Positions 18,191 through 26,781 of a DNA stretch of 64,000 nt are shown in pieces. The first letter of the stretch is position 1, and each line of letters starts with the position of its first letter. Source of the stretch: JANQHS01 sp965267505 (lineage in GTDB: Bacteria > Bacteroidota > Bacteroidia > Cytophagales > CCMP332); NCBI GenBank assembly GCA_965267505.1, contig OZ254081.1, positions 124,001 through 188,000 of the forward strand, read 5' to 3'. The notes under the pieces were generated by a model that was not told the origin of the DNA, made no database searches, and saw only the letters and a list, made by a program, of their open reading frames with translations. The translations under genes were made by a program, and so were the position numbers.

Positions 18191-18907
18191 TCAGACCTTA
18201 ACAGAAGCCAGAATTTTTCTTTTTGCAATGGGTAATAATGTTGCCTCTCGAGGCAACCAAATGCCTGTTTTTACAAAGTAAGCAGCAGGGATCTTGATCT
18301 CTGAATACTTCTTACTCAATTGCAACTTGATATTTTCAAGGGTCGTGAAACCTTTCTTAATGGTTTCCAGAAATTGGGTATAGATCCCTTTTACGATCTC
18401 ACCTTTGTATTCAATTTTTTTGATGCCAAAGGAATAGACATCAACAAATCCTTTATTCCGGTTCTTAAAAAATGCAAAGCCAGATTTGGGCATTATAGGC
18501 AATACCCCGACCGGTTCAATTTTCACAAGTTCTTCTAGTTCTTTGTAAAGATCCTTCCCTTCAATTATTGATTCTTTCATCAAAGGGAGTGAAAATTCAA
18601 TGATACGATCAATCTCCTGCATCCAGGCTTCTTCGGTTCCGGTTTCATCATAAACGATTTTCAACTCTTCCAGGTCCAATTTGGTTGGCGTCTTGGGAGT
18701 CTTGCTGTATATGGCTTCCTTACCCTGTTTTAGTTTTTCCATCGATTCCAGTTGGATGATCAAATCCTTCAATGGAGGATAAAGCTCGAGCTTTGAAAAT
18801 TTCCCTTTTACCTTTTGCAGGTAGGCCAGAAGCAAATAGCTTTTGTATTCAAGGTCAATATTCCCTTCGGTTATCCAATCGGGAGAAAGTGATCGATAGT
18901 CTTCCAT
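18191..18907 (-). CDS. Conserved hypothetical protein, function unknown
   Basis: 238 residues, not recognised. It has no signal peptide or transmembrane segment, so it is probably cytoplasmic. Predicted mainly helical in the first 150 residues (IQLESMEKLKQGKEAIY, IIEFSLPLMKESIIEGKDLYKELEELV), then a more beta-rich part (GFAFFKNRNKGFVDVYSFGIKKIEYKGE). It lies alone on the minus strand, convergent with secG (one base between the stops) and divergent from groES. No paralogue is in the window. Confidence 0.75.
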   Translation of the reverse strand: MEDYRSLSPDWITEGNIDLEYKSYLLLAYLQKVKGKFSKLELYPPLKDLIIQLESMEKLKQGKEAIYSKTPKTPTKLDLEELKIVYDETGTEEAWMQEIDRIIEFSLPLMKESIIEGKDLYKELEELVKIEPVGVLPIMPKSGFAFFKNRNKGFVDVYSFGIKKIEYKGEIVKGIYTQFLETIKKGFTTLENIKLQLSKKYSEIKIPAAYFVKTGIWLPREATLLPIAKRKILASVKV

Positions 18908-19030
18908 AGACTAATAATAGCCAAGAAGAGAAAATGATTCAAATTAAATTGAGGTGACAAATTTTCATATCTGTGACAAAATGAGAGAAAATCAGGCTCA
19001 TTTATGGAAAAAAATGTCAGGATTTCCTTT

Positions 19031-19046
19031 TGGCACGGGAAATGAC
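19031..19046 (+). promoter_or_regulatory. Possible -24/-12 (sigma-54-like) element upstream of groES
   Basis: TGGCACG at 19031-19037 matches the sigma-54 -24 box; the -12 position reads ATGAC (19042-19046) instead of TTGCA, with correct spacing. It lies 47 bases before groES. A good -24 but poor -12 half makes this tentative; no TAnnTTTG box is seen in the same gap. Confidence 0.3.
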
Positions 19047-19077
19047 ATAGGCAGTTCAAACAAAAAATTTTTAGACT

Positions 19078-19362
19078 ATGTCAAAAGTTAACTTCAAACC
19101 AGCGGTCGGACGAGTGTTGGTAGAGCCTGCTCAGGCCGAAGAAGTATCGTCAGGTGGAATTATTATCCCTGATACTGCACAAGAAAAACCACAACAAGGA
19201 AATATTGTTGCGATCGGAGCTGAAAAGAAAGATGAGCCGATCGACTTCAAAGTTGGGGAAAAGGTTCTTTATGGAAAATATTCTGGAACCGAGATAAACA
19301 TCGATGGCAATGATTACCTTATCATGAGTGCCACGGATATCTATGGAAGTTTTTCAAAATAA
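19078..19362 (+). CDS. groES: Co-chaperonin GroES
   Basis: 94 residues, usual length. The family layout is complete: FKPAVGRVLVEPAQAEEVSSGG at the start with the mobile loop (about 18-35) and the IPDTAQEKPQQGNIVAIG segment, then VLYGKYSGTEINIDG and YLIMSATDIYG. GroES caps the GroEL chamber during ATP-driven folding. groEL follows after 20 bases, the standard operon. Confidence 0.97.
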   Translation: MSKVNFKPAVGRVLVEPAQAEEVSSGGIIIPDTAQEKPQQGNIVAIGAEKKDEPIDFKVGEKVLYGKYSGTEINIDGNDYLIMSATDIYGSFSK

Positions 19363-19382
19363 TTGAATAATCTAAAAGTATT

Positions 19383-21014
19383 ATGGCAAACAAATTGATT
19401 CATTTCGAAAGTGATGCAAGAGAGCAACTGAAAAAAGGTGTGGATGCTCTTGCAAATGCAGTTAAGGTAACCCTTGGACCAAAAGGAAGGAATGTTATCC
19501 TTGACAAAAAATTTGGTGCTCCTTCAGTAACCAAGGATGGAGTAACAGTTGCAAAAGAGATCGAGCTTAACGAGCCGGTTGAAAATATGGGTGCACAACT
19601 TGTAAAAGAGGTTGCATCAAAAACAGCAGATGACGCTGGAGACGGTACTACAACAGCTACTGTACTAACCCAGGCCATTTTCACAAATGGCATCAAGAAC
19701 GTTGCTGCAGGAGCCAATCCTATGGACCTAAAAAGGGGCATCGACAAAGCCGTCGGAGTAGTTGTCGAAAACCTAAGAAAGCAAAGCAAGTCAATCAAAG
19801 ACAATAGCGAGATCGCTCAGGTTGCTACTATTTCTGCAAACAACGATTCCGAGATCGGTGGAATGATTGCCGATGCAATGGACAAGGTAGGAAAAGATGG
19901 TGTGATCACCGTTGAAGAAGCAAAAGGTACTGAAACTGAAGTAAAAACAGTTGAAGGAATGCAATTCGACCGTGGATACCTTTCTCCATACTTTGTTACT
20001 GATGCGGACAAAATGGAAACCAATATGGAATCTCCCTATATCCTCATCTACGACAAAAAGGTTTCAAACATGAAAGAGCTTCTTCCTATCCTTGAAGCAG
20101 TCGCTCAAACAGGAAAAGGTCTTTTGATCATAGCTGAAGATGTTGAAGGCGAAGCACTTGCTACTCTTGTAGTTAATAAGATCCGTGGATCTCTAAAGAT
20201 TGCAGCTGTAAAAGCTCCTGGTTTCGGAGACAGAAGGAAAGCAATGTTGGAAGACATCGCAATCCTTACTGGAGGTACCGTTATCTCAGAAGAGCGTGGG
20301 TACAAATTGGAAAGCGCAAGCATCGATTACCTTGGAACTGCTGAGAGAGTGATCATCGATAAGGACAATACCACCGTTGTTAACGGAGCTGGAAAGAAAG
20401 ATCACATCAAAGCAAGGATCAACCAGATCAAAGGACAGATTGAAACAACTACTTCTGACTACGACAAGGAAAAACTTCAGGAAAGACTGGCTAAGCTGTC
20501 TGGTGGAGTTGCTATCCTATATGTGGGTGCTGCTACCGAAGTTGAGATGAAAGAGAAGAAAGACCGTGTAGACGATGCACTTCATGCCACTCGTGCAGCT
20601 GTGGAAGAAGGAATTGTTCCTGGTGGAGGAGTTGCCCTGGTAAGATCCATTGCTGCTCTTGGCAAGGTAGAGACTGATAATGAAGATCAAGCTACCGGAG
20701 TAGAGATAGTAAAAGCTGCCCTATCTGCACCACTTAGAACCATTGTGGACAACGCAGGACTTGAGGGCTCAGTTGTAGTCCAAAAGGTAATGGAAGGAAA
20801 AGCAGACTTTGGTTACAATGCAAGGGAAAATAAATATGAGAATCTGGTAAAAGCCGGTATTATTGACCCGACCAAAGTAACACGTCTTGCTCTAGAGAAT
20901 GCTTCATCAATTGCTTCTTTGATCCTAACCACAGAATGTGTTGTGGCGGAGGAACCAGAAGAAGAGAAAATGCCACCTATGCCTCCTGGTGGAGGAATGG
21001 GAGGTATGATGTAA
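19383..21014 (+). CDS. groEL: Chaperonin GroEL
   Basis: 543 residues, full length. Landmarks: LGPKGRNVILDKKFGAPSVT, the ATP-binding DGTTTATVL near 87-95, apical-domain KAPGFGDRRKAMLEDIAILTGG split over 275-300, and the C-terminal MPPMPPGGGMGGMM tail that reaches into the chamber floor. It folds cytosolic proteins together with GroES. Codon use looks smoother and more regular than in neighbours, as expected for a highly expressed gene. It ends 20 bases before an intrinsic terminator. Confidence 0.98.
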   Translation: MANKLIHFESDAREQLKKGVDALANAVKVTLGPKGRNVILDKKFGAPSVTKDGVTVAKEIELNEPVENMGAQLVKEVASKTADDAGDGTTTATVLTQAIFTNGIKNVAAGANPMDLKRGIDKAVGVVVENLRKQSKSIKDNSEIAQVATISANNDSEIGGMIADAMDKVGKDGVITVEEAKGTETEVKTVEGMQFDRGYLSPYFVTDADKMETNMESPYILIYDKKVSNMKELLPILEAVAQTGKGLLIIAEDVEGEALATLVVNKIRGSLKIAAVKAPGFGDRRKAMLEDIAILTGGTVISEERGYKLESASIDYLGTAERVIIDKDNTTVVNGAGKKDHIKARINQIKGQIETTTSDYDKEKLQERLAKLSGGVAILYVGAATEVEMKEKKDRVDDALHATRAAVEEGIVPGGGVALVRSIAALGKVETDNEDQATGVEIVKAALSAPLRTIVDNAGLEGSVVVQKVMEGKADFGYNARENKYENLVKAGIIDPTKVTRLALENASSIASLILTTECVVAEEPEEEKMPPMPPGGGMGGMM

Positions 21015-21033
21015 GATCATATTGAAATAAATT

Positions 21034-21060
21034 AGCCCTGTAAATCGCAGGGCTTTTTTT
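21034..21060 (+). terminator. Intrinsic terminator after groEL
   Basis: Stem AGCCCTG (21034-21040) pairs with CAGGGCT (21048-21054), loop TAAATCG, followed by a run of seven T to 21060. The ATG of the next gene begins at the very next base. Confidence 0.85.
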
Positions 21061-21936
21061 ATGGAAAAAAAAACTTGGTTCATTGTTAATCCTATTGCTG
21101 GCGGAGGAATTACAAACTCAGTGAAAAAAAAGTTGGAAGAGTTTGAGTCTGATCAAAAGCAAAGAATACTTTATTCCAGGCATGCCGGAGAATCTGAAAG
21201 CCTTGCAAATAAAGCCTTAGAAAGTGGAGCTGAAATTGTAGTTGCAGTTGGAGGTGATGGGACCGTAAATGAGGTTGCTAAAGCCTTAATCACAAAAGAG
21301 GCCGCTTTGGGAATAATCCCAACAGGTTCTGGAAATGGATTAGCCAGAGAGTTGGGCTTGTCTATGAATCCTTCCAAGGCATTAATTGATTTAAATACCC
21401 TATCACCCAAATTTATTGATGTCGGGAAGGTTAATGACCATCCATTCTTTTGTGCTTCTGGGGTAGGTTTTGATGCACAGGTAAGTCAATTATTTCAGGA
21501 TGCAAAGGGTAAGAGAGGATTTTCAAAGTACATTGAAATTTCTGTGACTGAGTATTTTAGATCAAAAGAATTACCATTTGAGTTAGAGTTAAATGGAAAT
21601 CAAAAACTGAATGCAAATGCCTGGTTCATTACCATATCCAATTCCAGACAGTTTGGAAATAATGCCATTATCAGTCCATTGGCCAAGCTGGATGATGGCC
21701 TTTTAGATTTTACCATCGTTCCGAAATTCCAACTTTGGAATATCTCTCTCCCTGCCATTCAGCTTTTCCAAGGGAGCATCCATAAGAATAAAAAGATCAA
21801 AACAGGGAAGGTAAGTTCTATAAGAATTGAGCAACTCAGCGATTGGGTGCATTTAGACGGAGAACCAAAAAAACTGGGAAAAGAGTTGAATTATTCTATA
21901 GATAGATTCGCTTTGAGGGTTCTCTATAAGGCTTAA
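21061..21936 (+). CDS. Diacylglycerol kinase-family lipid kinase (YegS/BmrU type)
   Basis: 291 residues. The start MEKKTWFIVNPIAGGG aligns with the family N terminus, so ATG 21061 is correct even though it touches the T run of the groEL terminator and lacks a recognisable ribosome binding site. The nucleotide site is intact: VVAVGGDGTVNEVAKAL and GIIPTGSGNGLARELGL. The C-terminal domain contains CASGVGFDAQV and DGLLDFTIV, typical of bacterial lipid kinases that phosphorylate diacylglycerol or sphingoid-type lipids. The exact lipid cannot be told. It is probably expressed by read-through from groE or from a promoter inside the end of groEL. Confidence 0.9.
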   Translation: MEKKTWFIVNPIAGGGITNSVKKKLEEFESDQKQRILYSRHAGESESLANKALESGAEIVVAVGGDGTVNEVAKALITKEAALGIIPTGSGNGLARELGLSMNPSKALIDLNTLSPKFIDVGKVNDHPFFCASGVGFDAQVSQLFQDAKGKRGFSKYIEISVTEYFRSKELPFELELNGNQKLNANAWFITISNSRQFGNNAIISPLAKLDDGLLDFTIVPKFQLWNISLPAIQLFQGSIHKNKKIKTGKVSSIRIEQLSDWVHLDGEPKKLGKELNYSIDRFALRVLYKA

Positions 21937-21938
21937 GA

Positions 21939-23636
21939 TTAATTCTTCTTGTAAAACTTAAACCCATTCTTTTCATAAAGAAGGGTAACATCCGGGTTTT
22001 CGATCAGCTTCCAATCGCTTCCGGCCTTAGAGACAAAATAAACCTCTTTGTCCATCTCATTATTGAAAAGATAGTCCTCCCATTCCCAACCATCCTCAAT
22101 TAAAGGCTTCTGGCCAGGTTGAATTTCTGCATAGAAATAATGGGCATAGGTCTTATAACCTACTGGCTGAATGTAAACATCCTTTCCTTTCAGGGTCTGA
22201 AAGAATTCAATTGCCGCGGCCTGAGAATGACCCTCAACTTTCTTAACGCTAAAGCTGATAACGATCTTGAGGGCAAATGCGCTTACCAGAAATAAGGAAA
22301 TCAAAGCATTTTCATAGCTCCTTTTGTTCCAGTACCTGATGAATAATATAGGTGCCAGGATCAAACCTATTCCTCCCAATGCTTCCAGGCCTGTCCAGCC
22401 AGGTTTAGCCATCATATTTCCAACCGCAAAAGGATCGTCTACCATAGGGATAATAAGATCAAGGTTCATTCCCAGTATGGGTATAACGGCAAGTAAAATC
22501 CCTAGAAAAATTCCGATACCCAGTAAAAGTCTTTTGGAAATTTGATTTAAGGCTTGCTCCCTTTTCCACCAATGATCAAGAGTATAGGCAGCAAGAAAAG
22601 TAAGTGGGAAATAAGTCATTGAGGAGTAGTGAACGATCTTAGACTGTACAACGGAAAATAGAATAAGGACCACCAACATCAACGAGATCATCCAAAACTT
22701 CAATCGATTTAAGATCAATGATTCCGATTTTATCCTGAATGCCTGAATTGCAAAAATCGAAGAGGGGAAACAGCCTAAGAATACTATCACAAAATGATAC
22801 CCGGGAAATCCACCATGACCGGCATCTTCCGTACTGAATAATCTAATGTTATAGGTGATAAATTCCTGAATGAACCATGGGCCATTTTGAATAGTTTCTG
22901 CCCCATACCATAGAAAGGTAACCAACAGACCCACCACCAGATATCCAAGGAATTCCATTGGATTTATGAACCATCTAAGCCTTACCCTGACCCAGTAGAC
23001 AAAAAAGGTAAGAAACAATATGGCCATAGCGGCTGGCCCTTTTGTAAGAACTGCAAATCCTAAAAAAACACCGGATATAGCCAGCAAAGAATATTTGGAC
23101 CATTCTTTTTCTGATAAAGGTCCTCCCTCTTTTGACCAAACGAATCGTACGAAGAACCAAAAGGATAGGAAAATGAAAAGGTTAAACACCGGATCGATGA
23201 TACCGGATTGAAAATAGAAGTTTGGAAGTATGGAACCCAGGTAGCAAAGCCCCCAGGTCATTCCAAACCTTTTTCCCGAGACACGATTTCCAATATCATA
23301 AATAAGGTACAATGAAATTATTCCTGTAATGGCATTGGGCAATCTGGCGGCGAACTCCCCTACTCCAAACACCTTCATTCCAGCCACCTGAAGCCAGAAA
23401 AACAATGGAGGTTTTTCCCAGAAAGGAAGATAGTTTATAAATGCGCGGGTGTAATCTCCCAAAACAAGCATCTCACGAGATACCTCAGCAAAATTTATCT
23501 CATCCCAATCAAAAAGATGAACGGAACCCAAAAAAGGAATAAACAAGACGAGGCCAAGCAAGGAGAGCCCAGGTCCTGGATGGTCTAGGAATTTTTGCCT
23601 AATAAGGGATATGAATTTCACTTGAGGAGCCTCCAT
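21939..23636 (-). CDS. GT-C glycosyltransferase, ArnT/GT39-like membrane protein
   Basis: 565 residues with about 11 hydrophobic helices and a C-terminal soluble part of roughly 110 residues. FDWDEINFAEVSREM near 42-56 carries the acidic loop-1 motif of the GT-C superfamily (Asp-Glu), and LPFWEKPPLFFWLQ and FAARLPNAITG match the ArnT/PMT group that transfers a sugar from a polyprenyl-phosphate donor to a lipid or protein outside the membrane. The preceding gene, overlapping by 19 bases, encodes a dolichyl-phosphate-mannose synthase-like GT2 that could make this donor. The acceptor is unknown (lipid A, protein or glycan). Confidence 0.88.
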   Translation of the reverse strand: MEAPQVKFISLIRQKFLDHPGPGLSLLGLVLFIPFLGSVHLFDWDEINFAEVSREMLVLGDYTRAFINYLPFWEKPPLFFWLQVAGMKVFGVGEFAARLPNAITGIISLYLIYDIGNRVSGKRFGMTWGLCYLGSILPNFYFQSGIIDPVFNLFIFLSFWFFVRFVWSKEGGPLSEKEWSKYSLLAISGVFLGFAVLTKGPAAMAILFLTFFVYWVRVRLRWFINPMEFLGYLVVGLLVTFLWYGAETIQNGPWFIQEFITYNIRLFSTEDAGHGGFPGYHFVIVFLGCFPSSIFAIQAFRIKSESLILNRLKFWMISLMLVVLILFSVVQSKIVHYSSMTYFPLTFLAAYTLDHWWKREQALNQISKRLLLGIGIFLGILLAVIPILGMNLDLIIPMVDDPFAVGNMMAKPGWTGLEALGGIGLILAPILFIRYWNKRSYENALISLFLVSAFALKIVISFSVKKVEGHSQAAAIEFFQTLKGKDVYIQPVGYKTYAHYFYAEIQPGQKPLIEDGWEWEDYLFNNEMDKEVYFVSKAGSDWKLIENPDVTLLYEKNGFKFYKKN

Positions 23637-24358
23637 CGGATGATACCCATCCTGTTTAAAAAGTATAAGAAAGAAACCCTTAATACTCCCAAACCATAAA
23701 TGATACTCCTTCTTAAATTGATCGAAGAAGCTTCTTCAAAATATTTTGTTGGACAAGTAATCTCTCCTACTTCGTACTTCTTTGAGAATATCTGAGCTAT
23801 GATCTCATTATCAAATACAAAATCATCTGAGCATTTTTCGTAATTCACAGATCTTAAGACTTCCCCTGAAAAAGCCCGGTAGCCTGTATGGTATTCACCA
23901 AGCTTTTGATTCATAAGAAGGTTTTGAGTAAAAGTCAAAATCCTGTTAGCCACGTATTTATAATAAGGCATCCCTCCTTTCAAGGCTCCTTTTCCCAGTA
24001 TTCTCGATCCAAAAACCACTGGATAAAGTTCATTTCCAATTATGCTTACCATGGCAGGAATCAATAAGGGAGTGTATTGATAATCCGGATGAAGCATTAC
24101 AACAATATCTGCTTCAAGTTCAAGCGCTTTGTTATAGCAGGTCTTTTGATTGCCACCATAGCCTTTGTTTTTATCATGCCGGATTACATGATTAATACCG
24201 AGATCTTTGGCCTTTTGAGAAGTATTGTCTGTGCTGAAATCATCAACCAGAACGATCTCATCGACGAGCTTTGGATCGATCTCATTCAATGTAATTTCAA
24301 TTGTCTTTTCGGCATTATATGCCGGCATTACCACAACAACCTTTTTACCCCTGAACAT
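23618..24358 (-). CDS. GT2 glycosyltransferase, polyprenyl-phosphate sugar synthase-like
   Basis: 246 residues. GT-A fold with VVVMPAYNAEKTIEITLNEI, the metal/nucleotide site EIVLVDDFSTDNT, a second acidic motif VVMLHPDYQY (D-x-D replaced by HPDY) and HTGYRAFSGEVLRSV. This layout is that of dolichyl-phosphate-mannose or undecaprenyl-phosphate-sugar synthases; a hydrophobic C-terminal stretch (IIYGLGVLRVSFLYFL) could dip into the membrane. It likely loads a sugar on polyprenyl phosphate for the partner GT-C enzyme encoded immediately downstream. Confidence 0.9.
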   Translation of the reverse strand: MFRGKKVVVVMPAYNAEKTIEITLNEIDPKLVDEIVLVDDFSTDNTSQKAKDLGINHVIRHDKNKGYGGNQKTCYNKALELEADIVVMLHPDYQYTPLLIPAMVSIIGNELYPVVFGSRILGKGALKGGMPYYKYVANRILTFTQNLLMNQKLGEYHTGYRAFSGEVLRSVNYEKCSDDFVFDNEIIAQIFSKKYEVGEITCPTKYFEEASSINLRRSIIYGLGVLRVSFLYFLNRMGIIRWRLLK

Positions 24359-24374
24359 TGCCTTGTTTTTAACG

Positions 24375-24382
24375 CAAAACTA
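24375..24382 (-). promoter_or_regulatory. Candidate -7 box for the glycosyltransferase pair
   Basis: On the minus strand this reads TAGTTTTG, a full match to TAnnTTTG, ending 16 bases before the GT2 start. No TTG element lies at the expected 19-20 bp distance, so only the -7 half is supported. Confidence 0.45.
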
Positions 24383-24418
24383 ATTCAATTTGGAAAGCGA
24401 ATTTAAGCAGGGACCAAA

Positions 24419-25111
24419 ATGAAACTTGGAGAAAGAAATTTCAGAGCTTGGATCTTTGAGCATCGATACGCCTTTCTATTAATTACCTTCTTTTATACCA
24501 TCCTGGGCGTTGAGTTTATGAAGGTATTAATCGGGGACAAGCTTTCGGAATATTTGGTTTTTGTTCTCTTGGTTTCAGCGGGGGTAAATTTAATGGCGAA
24601 CAAAAAGGCCCGATATTACTTAACCCTGATTACTGGTGTCCTTATTCTAATCCCAGAGAGCGTTGCCCTTTTTTCCGAAAAGAGTCCTCCTATTTCATAT
24701 TTCTCATTTGGGGTATTCTTTCTTTTCTTTCTTTTTATGGCATATGAACTTTTTCTCCAGCTTTTAAATGAAAAAGAAGTGAATGAAAGATCCATTATTG
24801 CTGCATTTTCAGGATACTTCATGATTGGCGTTCTGGCATTTTTTTCTTATTCAATGCTTCAACTTCATTATCCCAACTCGTTTAATGTGGATATTAGTCG
24901 CGAAACAGGAGATTTCGCAGATCTACTTTATTTCTCCTTTGTTTCCCTTACTACCATTGGATTTGGCGACATCACTCCAACCCACTCTACAGCCAAACAT
25001 TTTGTTGTATTCTTTGGACTTATTGGGCAGTTTTACCTGGCGGTAATCGTGGCAATTATGGTAGGCAAATACCTTGCACAAAACAACAGAACACAATTAA
25101 AAAATGAATAG
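24419..25111 (+). CDS. Two-pore-helix type potassium channel (ion transport 2)
   Basis: 230 residues with about six hydrophobic segments. The pore region SFVSLTTIGFGDITPTHS near 178-195 has the K+ selectivity filter TIGFGD, followed by a final helix (VVFFGLIGQFYLAVIVAIMVG). N-terminal helices resemble a shortened voltage-sensor module without a clear Arg ladder, so voltage gating is not implied. It conducts K+ across the inner membrane. The stop overlaps the next start by 8 bases. Confidence 0.9.
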   Translation: MKLGERNFRAWIFEHRYAFLLITFFYTILGVEFMKVLIGDKLSEYLVFVLLVSAGVNLMANKKARYYLTLITGVLILIPESVALFSEKSPPISYFSFGVFFLFFLFMAYELFLQLLNEKEVNERSIIAAFSGYFMIGVLAFFSYSMLQLHYPNSFNVDISRETGDFADLLYFSFVSLTTIGFGDITPTHSTAKHFVVFFGLIGQFYLAVIVAIMVGKYLAQNNRTQLKNE

Positions 25112-25787
25112 AGAAAGAGCATATAGGGTTATTATCCTGATTCTCGCAGTCCTGGTAGTTTACTCTTTCTGGACGGAAGAAAAACAGGAGAAAGAAACGA
25201 CAAAAGCTAAAGAAGAAGTACAGAGCTATCAAGAGAGTCGGGAAGAAGCAAGAAAGAAGGTCTCTGAGCTTCGACAAAAGAATGATCTGCAGCAGAATGA
25301 ATTGGATAGCCTCGCTAATCTTTTGGCTTACATAAGTTCAGGAAGGAACTATGTGGAATCAGAAGATGAAAAATCCATTTATCTAACCACCATGAATATC
25401 CTTAGGGATCTTTCAAACCTATCAACGATGGAGGATCCTTCTTCCTTTGCAAACTATTTCCATCCGGGATACAGTCAGACATTGGTAAGGGTTTATTCCG
25501 ACAACGGCATAAAAGTTGAAAAGTCCACATTTTCCGATCTTCAAAATTTTCTAGAATCAGACCTGAGTGAGGACTTTTATTTCTGGAAAATGAAAGAATC
25601 CAAGGTTATCTTTTCGAAGGTTAGGAAAAATGTCGGAACGATCGTAATGGAAGGAAAGATTGAATCACAAACTGAGGAAGTTGGGAAGATTGATGCCAAA
25701 AGTATCTTCATCTTGACCTATAAGCAATATGGTGATGAATGGAAGGTAGGAAATGTACATATATCCCGATATGAAGATTGGAACTAG
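25104..25787 (+). CDS. Membrane-anchored coiled-coil protein of unknown function
   Basis: 227 residues. One N-terminal membrane helix (VIILILAVLVVYSFW) is followed by a charged coiled coil (about 25-70, many Glu/Lys/Gln with SREEARKKVSELRQKNDLQQ-like heptads) and a folded C-terminal domain of about 150 residues with alternating strands and helices (SIYLTTMNILRDL, FANYFHPGYSQTLV, IFILTYKQYGDEWKVGNV) that resembles an NTF2-like cone. No enzyme motif is seen. It overlaps the channel gene upstream and the DUF4097-like gene downstream, so the three are probably co-expressed. Confidence 0.75.
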   Translation: MNRERAYRVIILILAVLVVYSFWTEEKQEKETTKAKEEVQSYQESREEARKKVSELRQKNDLQQNELDSLANLLAYISSGRNYVESEDEKSIYLTTMNILRDLSNLSTMEDPSSFANYFHPGYSQTLVRVYSDNGIKVEKSTFSDLQNFLESDLSEDFYFWKMKESKVIFSKVRKNVGTIVMEGKIESQTEEVGKIDAKSIFILTYKQYGDEWKVGNVHISRYEDWN

Positions 25788-26649
25788 ATCAATTCTAATT
25801 GCGCTGGCCTTGTTTGGGCTATCCTACATTTTACCTGCTCAAATCTCTTACGAACATGATAAGACGTATGCGGTCCCTTCAAAAAATCAGATAAGCTTAT
25901 TTTCTAAGAATGCCAAAGTAACGGTTCATGGAGAAGATAGGAAAGACATCCTCTTAAAGGTTAACCGGGTGGCTTTTCCAAAAAAAGACCTAGATGAGGA
26001 TGGATTTTCTATTGAGATCAAGGAAAAAGACGGAATCCTGAGTATTACCGAAAAAAAAGACGTATCGGTTGGCATGGTCAAATATAAAAGCGTTGAGTAC
26101 TCCATAACTCTTATCATCCCAAGCAAGACAGATATAAAATTGGTTGGAAGAGATGATGACTATAAAATCGACAGTCTGGAAGGAAAATTGGAATTGGATG
26201 CAGATGATGGAAAAAGTGAGGTTCTAGGGTTTTTGGGTCCCGAAATGAGAATCAAGCTAGAAAAGGGAAACCTAATAACCATTGGTGGAGGTACAGGAAA
26301 CCTGTTCATCAGAATGGAGGATGGCAACTTAAAAATCCAAAATTCAATTTTTAAAGATATCACAGCGACCCTTGGTTCTGGAAACCTAAGAGCACATACC
26401 AGATTCTCCGATGTTCATACCCATAGATTCAGCATTGATGATGGAGAAATGGATCTTGATCTTTTTGGCAATGGTGGCAAAATCGAAGCAAGAACAGAAG
26501 GGGGTGAGATTGAGGCAAGCCCGGAGTTTAAGATCGAAAAAAGAAGTGATGGATTTTTCCTTTTTACGATTGGAGATGGTTTTGGAAAGATCCATGCAAG
26601 TAGCAGGGATGGGCGAATTGATATTACCAAGAAAGCCAAAGGGTTTTAA
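25771..26649 (+). CDS. DUF4097-like secreted beta-helix protein
   Basis: 292 residues from ATG at 25771, which begins the signal peptide MKIGTRSILIALALFGLSYI; an in-frame ATG at 25753 would add six residues ahead of it and is less likely. After cleavage near 24, short repeating strands of 18-25 residues run to the end (KLELDADDGKSEVLGF, RIKLEKGNLITIGGGTG, FIRMEDGNLKIQNSIF, IDDGEMDLDLFG), the pattern of the DUF4097 adhesin-like right-handed beta-helix. Such proteins are envelope-associated and often lie near signalling genes; their biochemical role is not known. It overlaps the previous gene by 17 bases. Confidence 0.8.
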   Translation: MKIGTRSILIALALFGLSYILPAQISYEHDKTYAVPSKNQISLFSKNAKVTVHGEDRKDILLKVNRVAFPKKDLDEDGFSIEIKEKDGILSITEKKDVSVGMVKYKSVEYSITLIIPSKTDIKLVGRDDDYKIDSLEGKLELDADDGKSEVLGFLGPEMRIKLEKGNLITIGGGTGNLFIRMEDGNLKIQNSIFKDITATLGSGNLRAHTRFSDVHTHRFSIDDGEMDLDLFGNGGKIEARTEGGEIEASPEFKIEKRSDGFFLFTIGDGFGKIHASSRDGRIDITKKAKGF

Positions 26650-26660
26650 CGGACAAATCT

Positions 26661-26676
26661 TGTTCGATATCGAACA
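26661..26676. promoter_or_regulatory. Perfect 16-bp palindrome TGTTCGATATCGAACA, candidate operator
   Basis: The sequence equals its own reverse complement over 16 bases. It lies 12 bases after the DUF4097-like gene and about 105 bases before the next start, with no T run, so a dimeric repressor site is more likely than a terminator. Confidence 0.4.
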
Positions 26677-26730
26677 TCATAGTTATTAATTTCTTATATA
26701 ATTATCTGTTTTTCAAATAGTTAATTGAAT

Positions 26731-26745
26731 TGGCACGTACATTTC
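26731..26745 (+). promoter_or_regulatory. Possible -24/-12 (sigma-54-like) element
   Basis: TGGCACG (26731-26737) plus TTTCT at the -12 position (26742-26746), consensus TTGCA, lies 51 bases before ATG 26782. The -24 half is perfect and the -12 half has one core mismatch. The only other TGGCACG noticed outside genes in the window is at the same distance ahead of groES. Confidence 0.3.
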
Positions 26746-26781
26746 TTAGTAAATACTGAGGTCAAATTAATTTTTTCAAAC

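Noticed and set aside
19400..19804. A 134-codon frame antisense to groEL
   Set aside because: Typical shadow of a highly expressed, codon-biased gene; no start signal.
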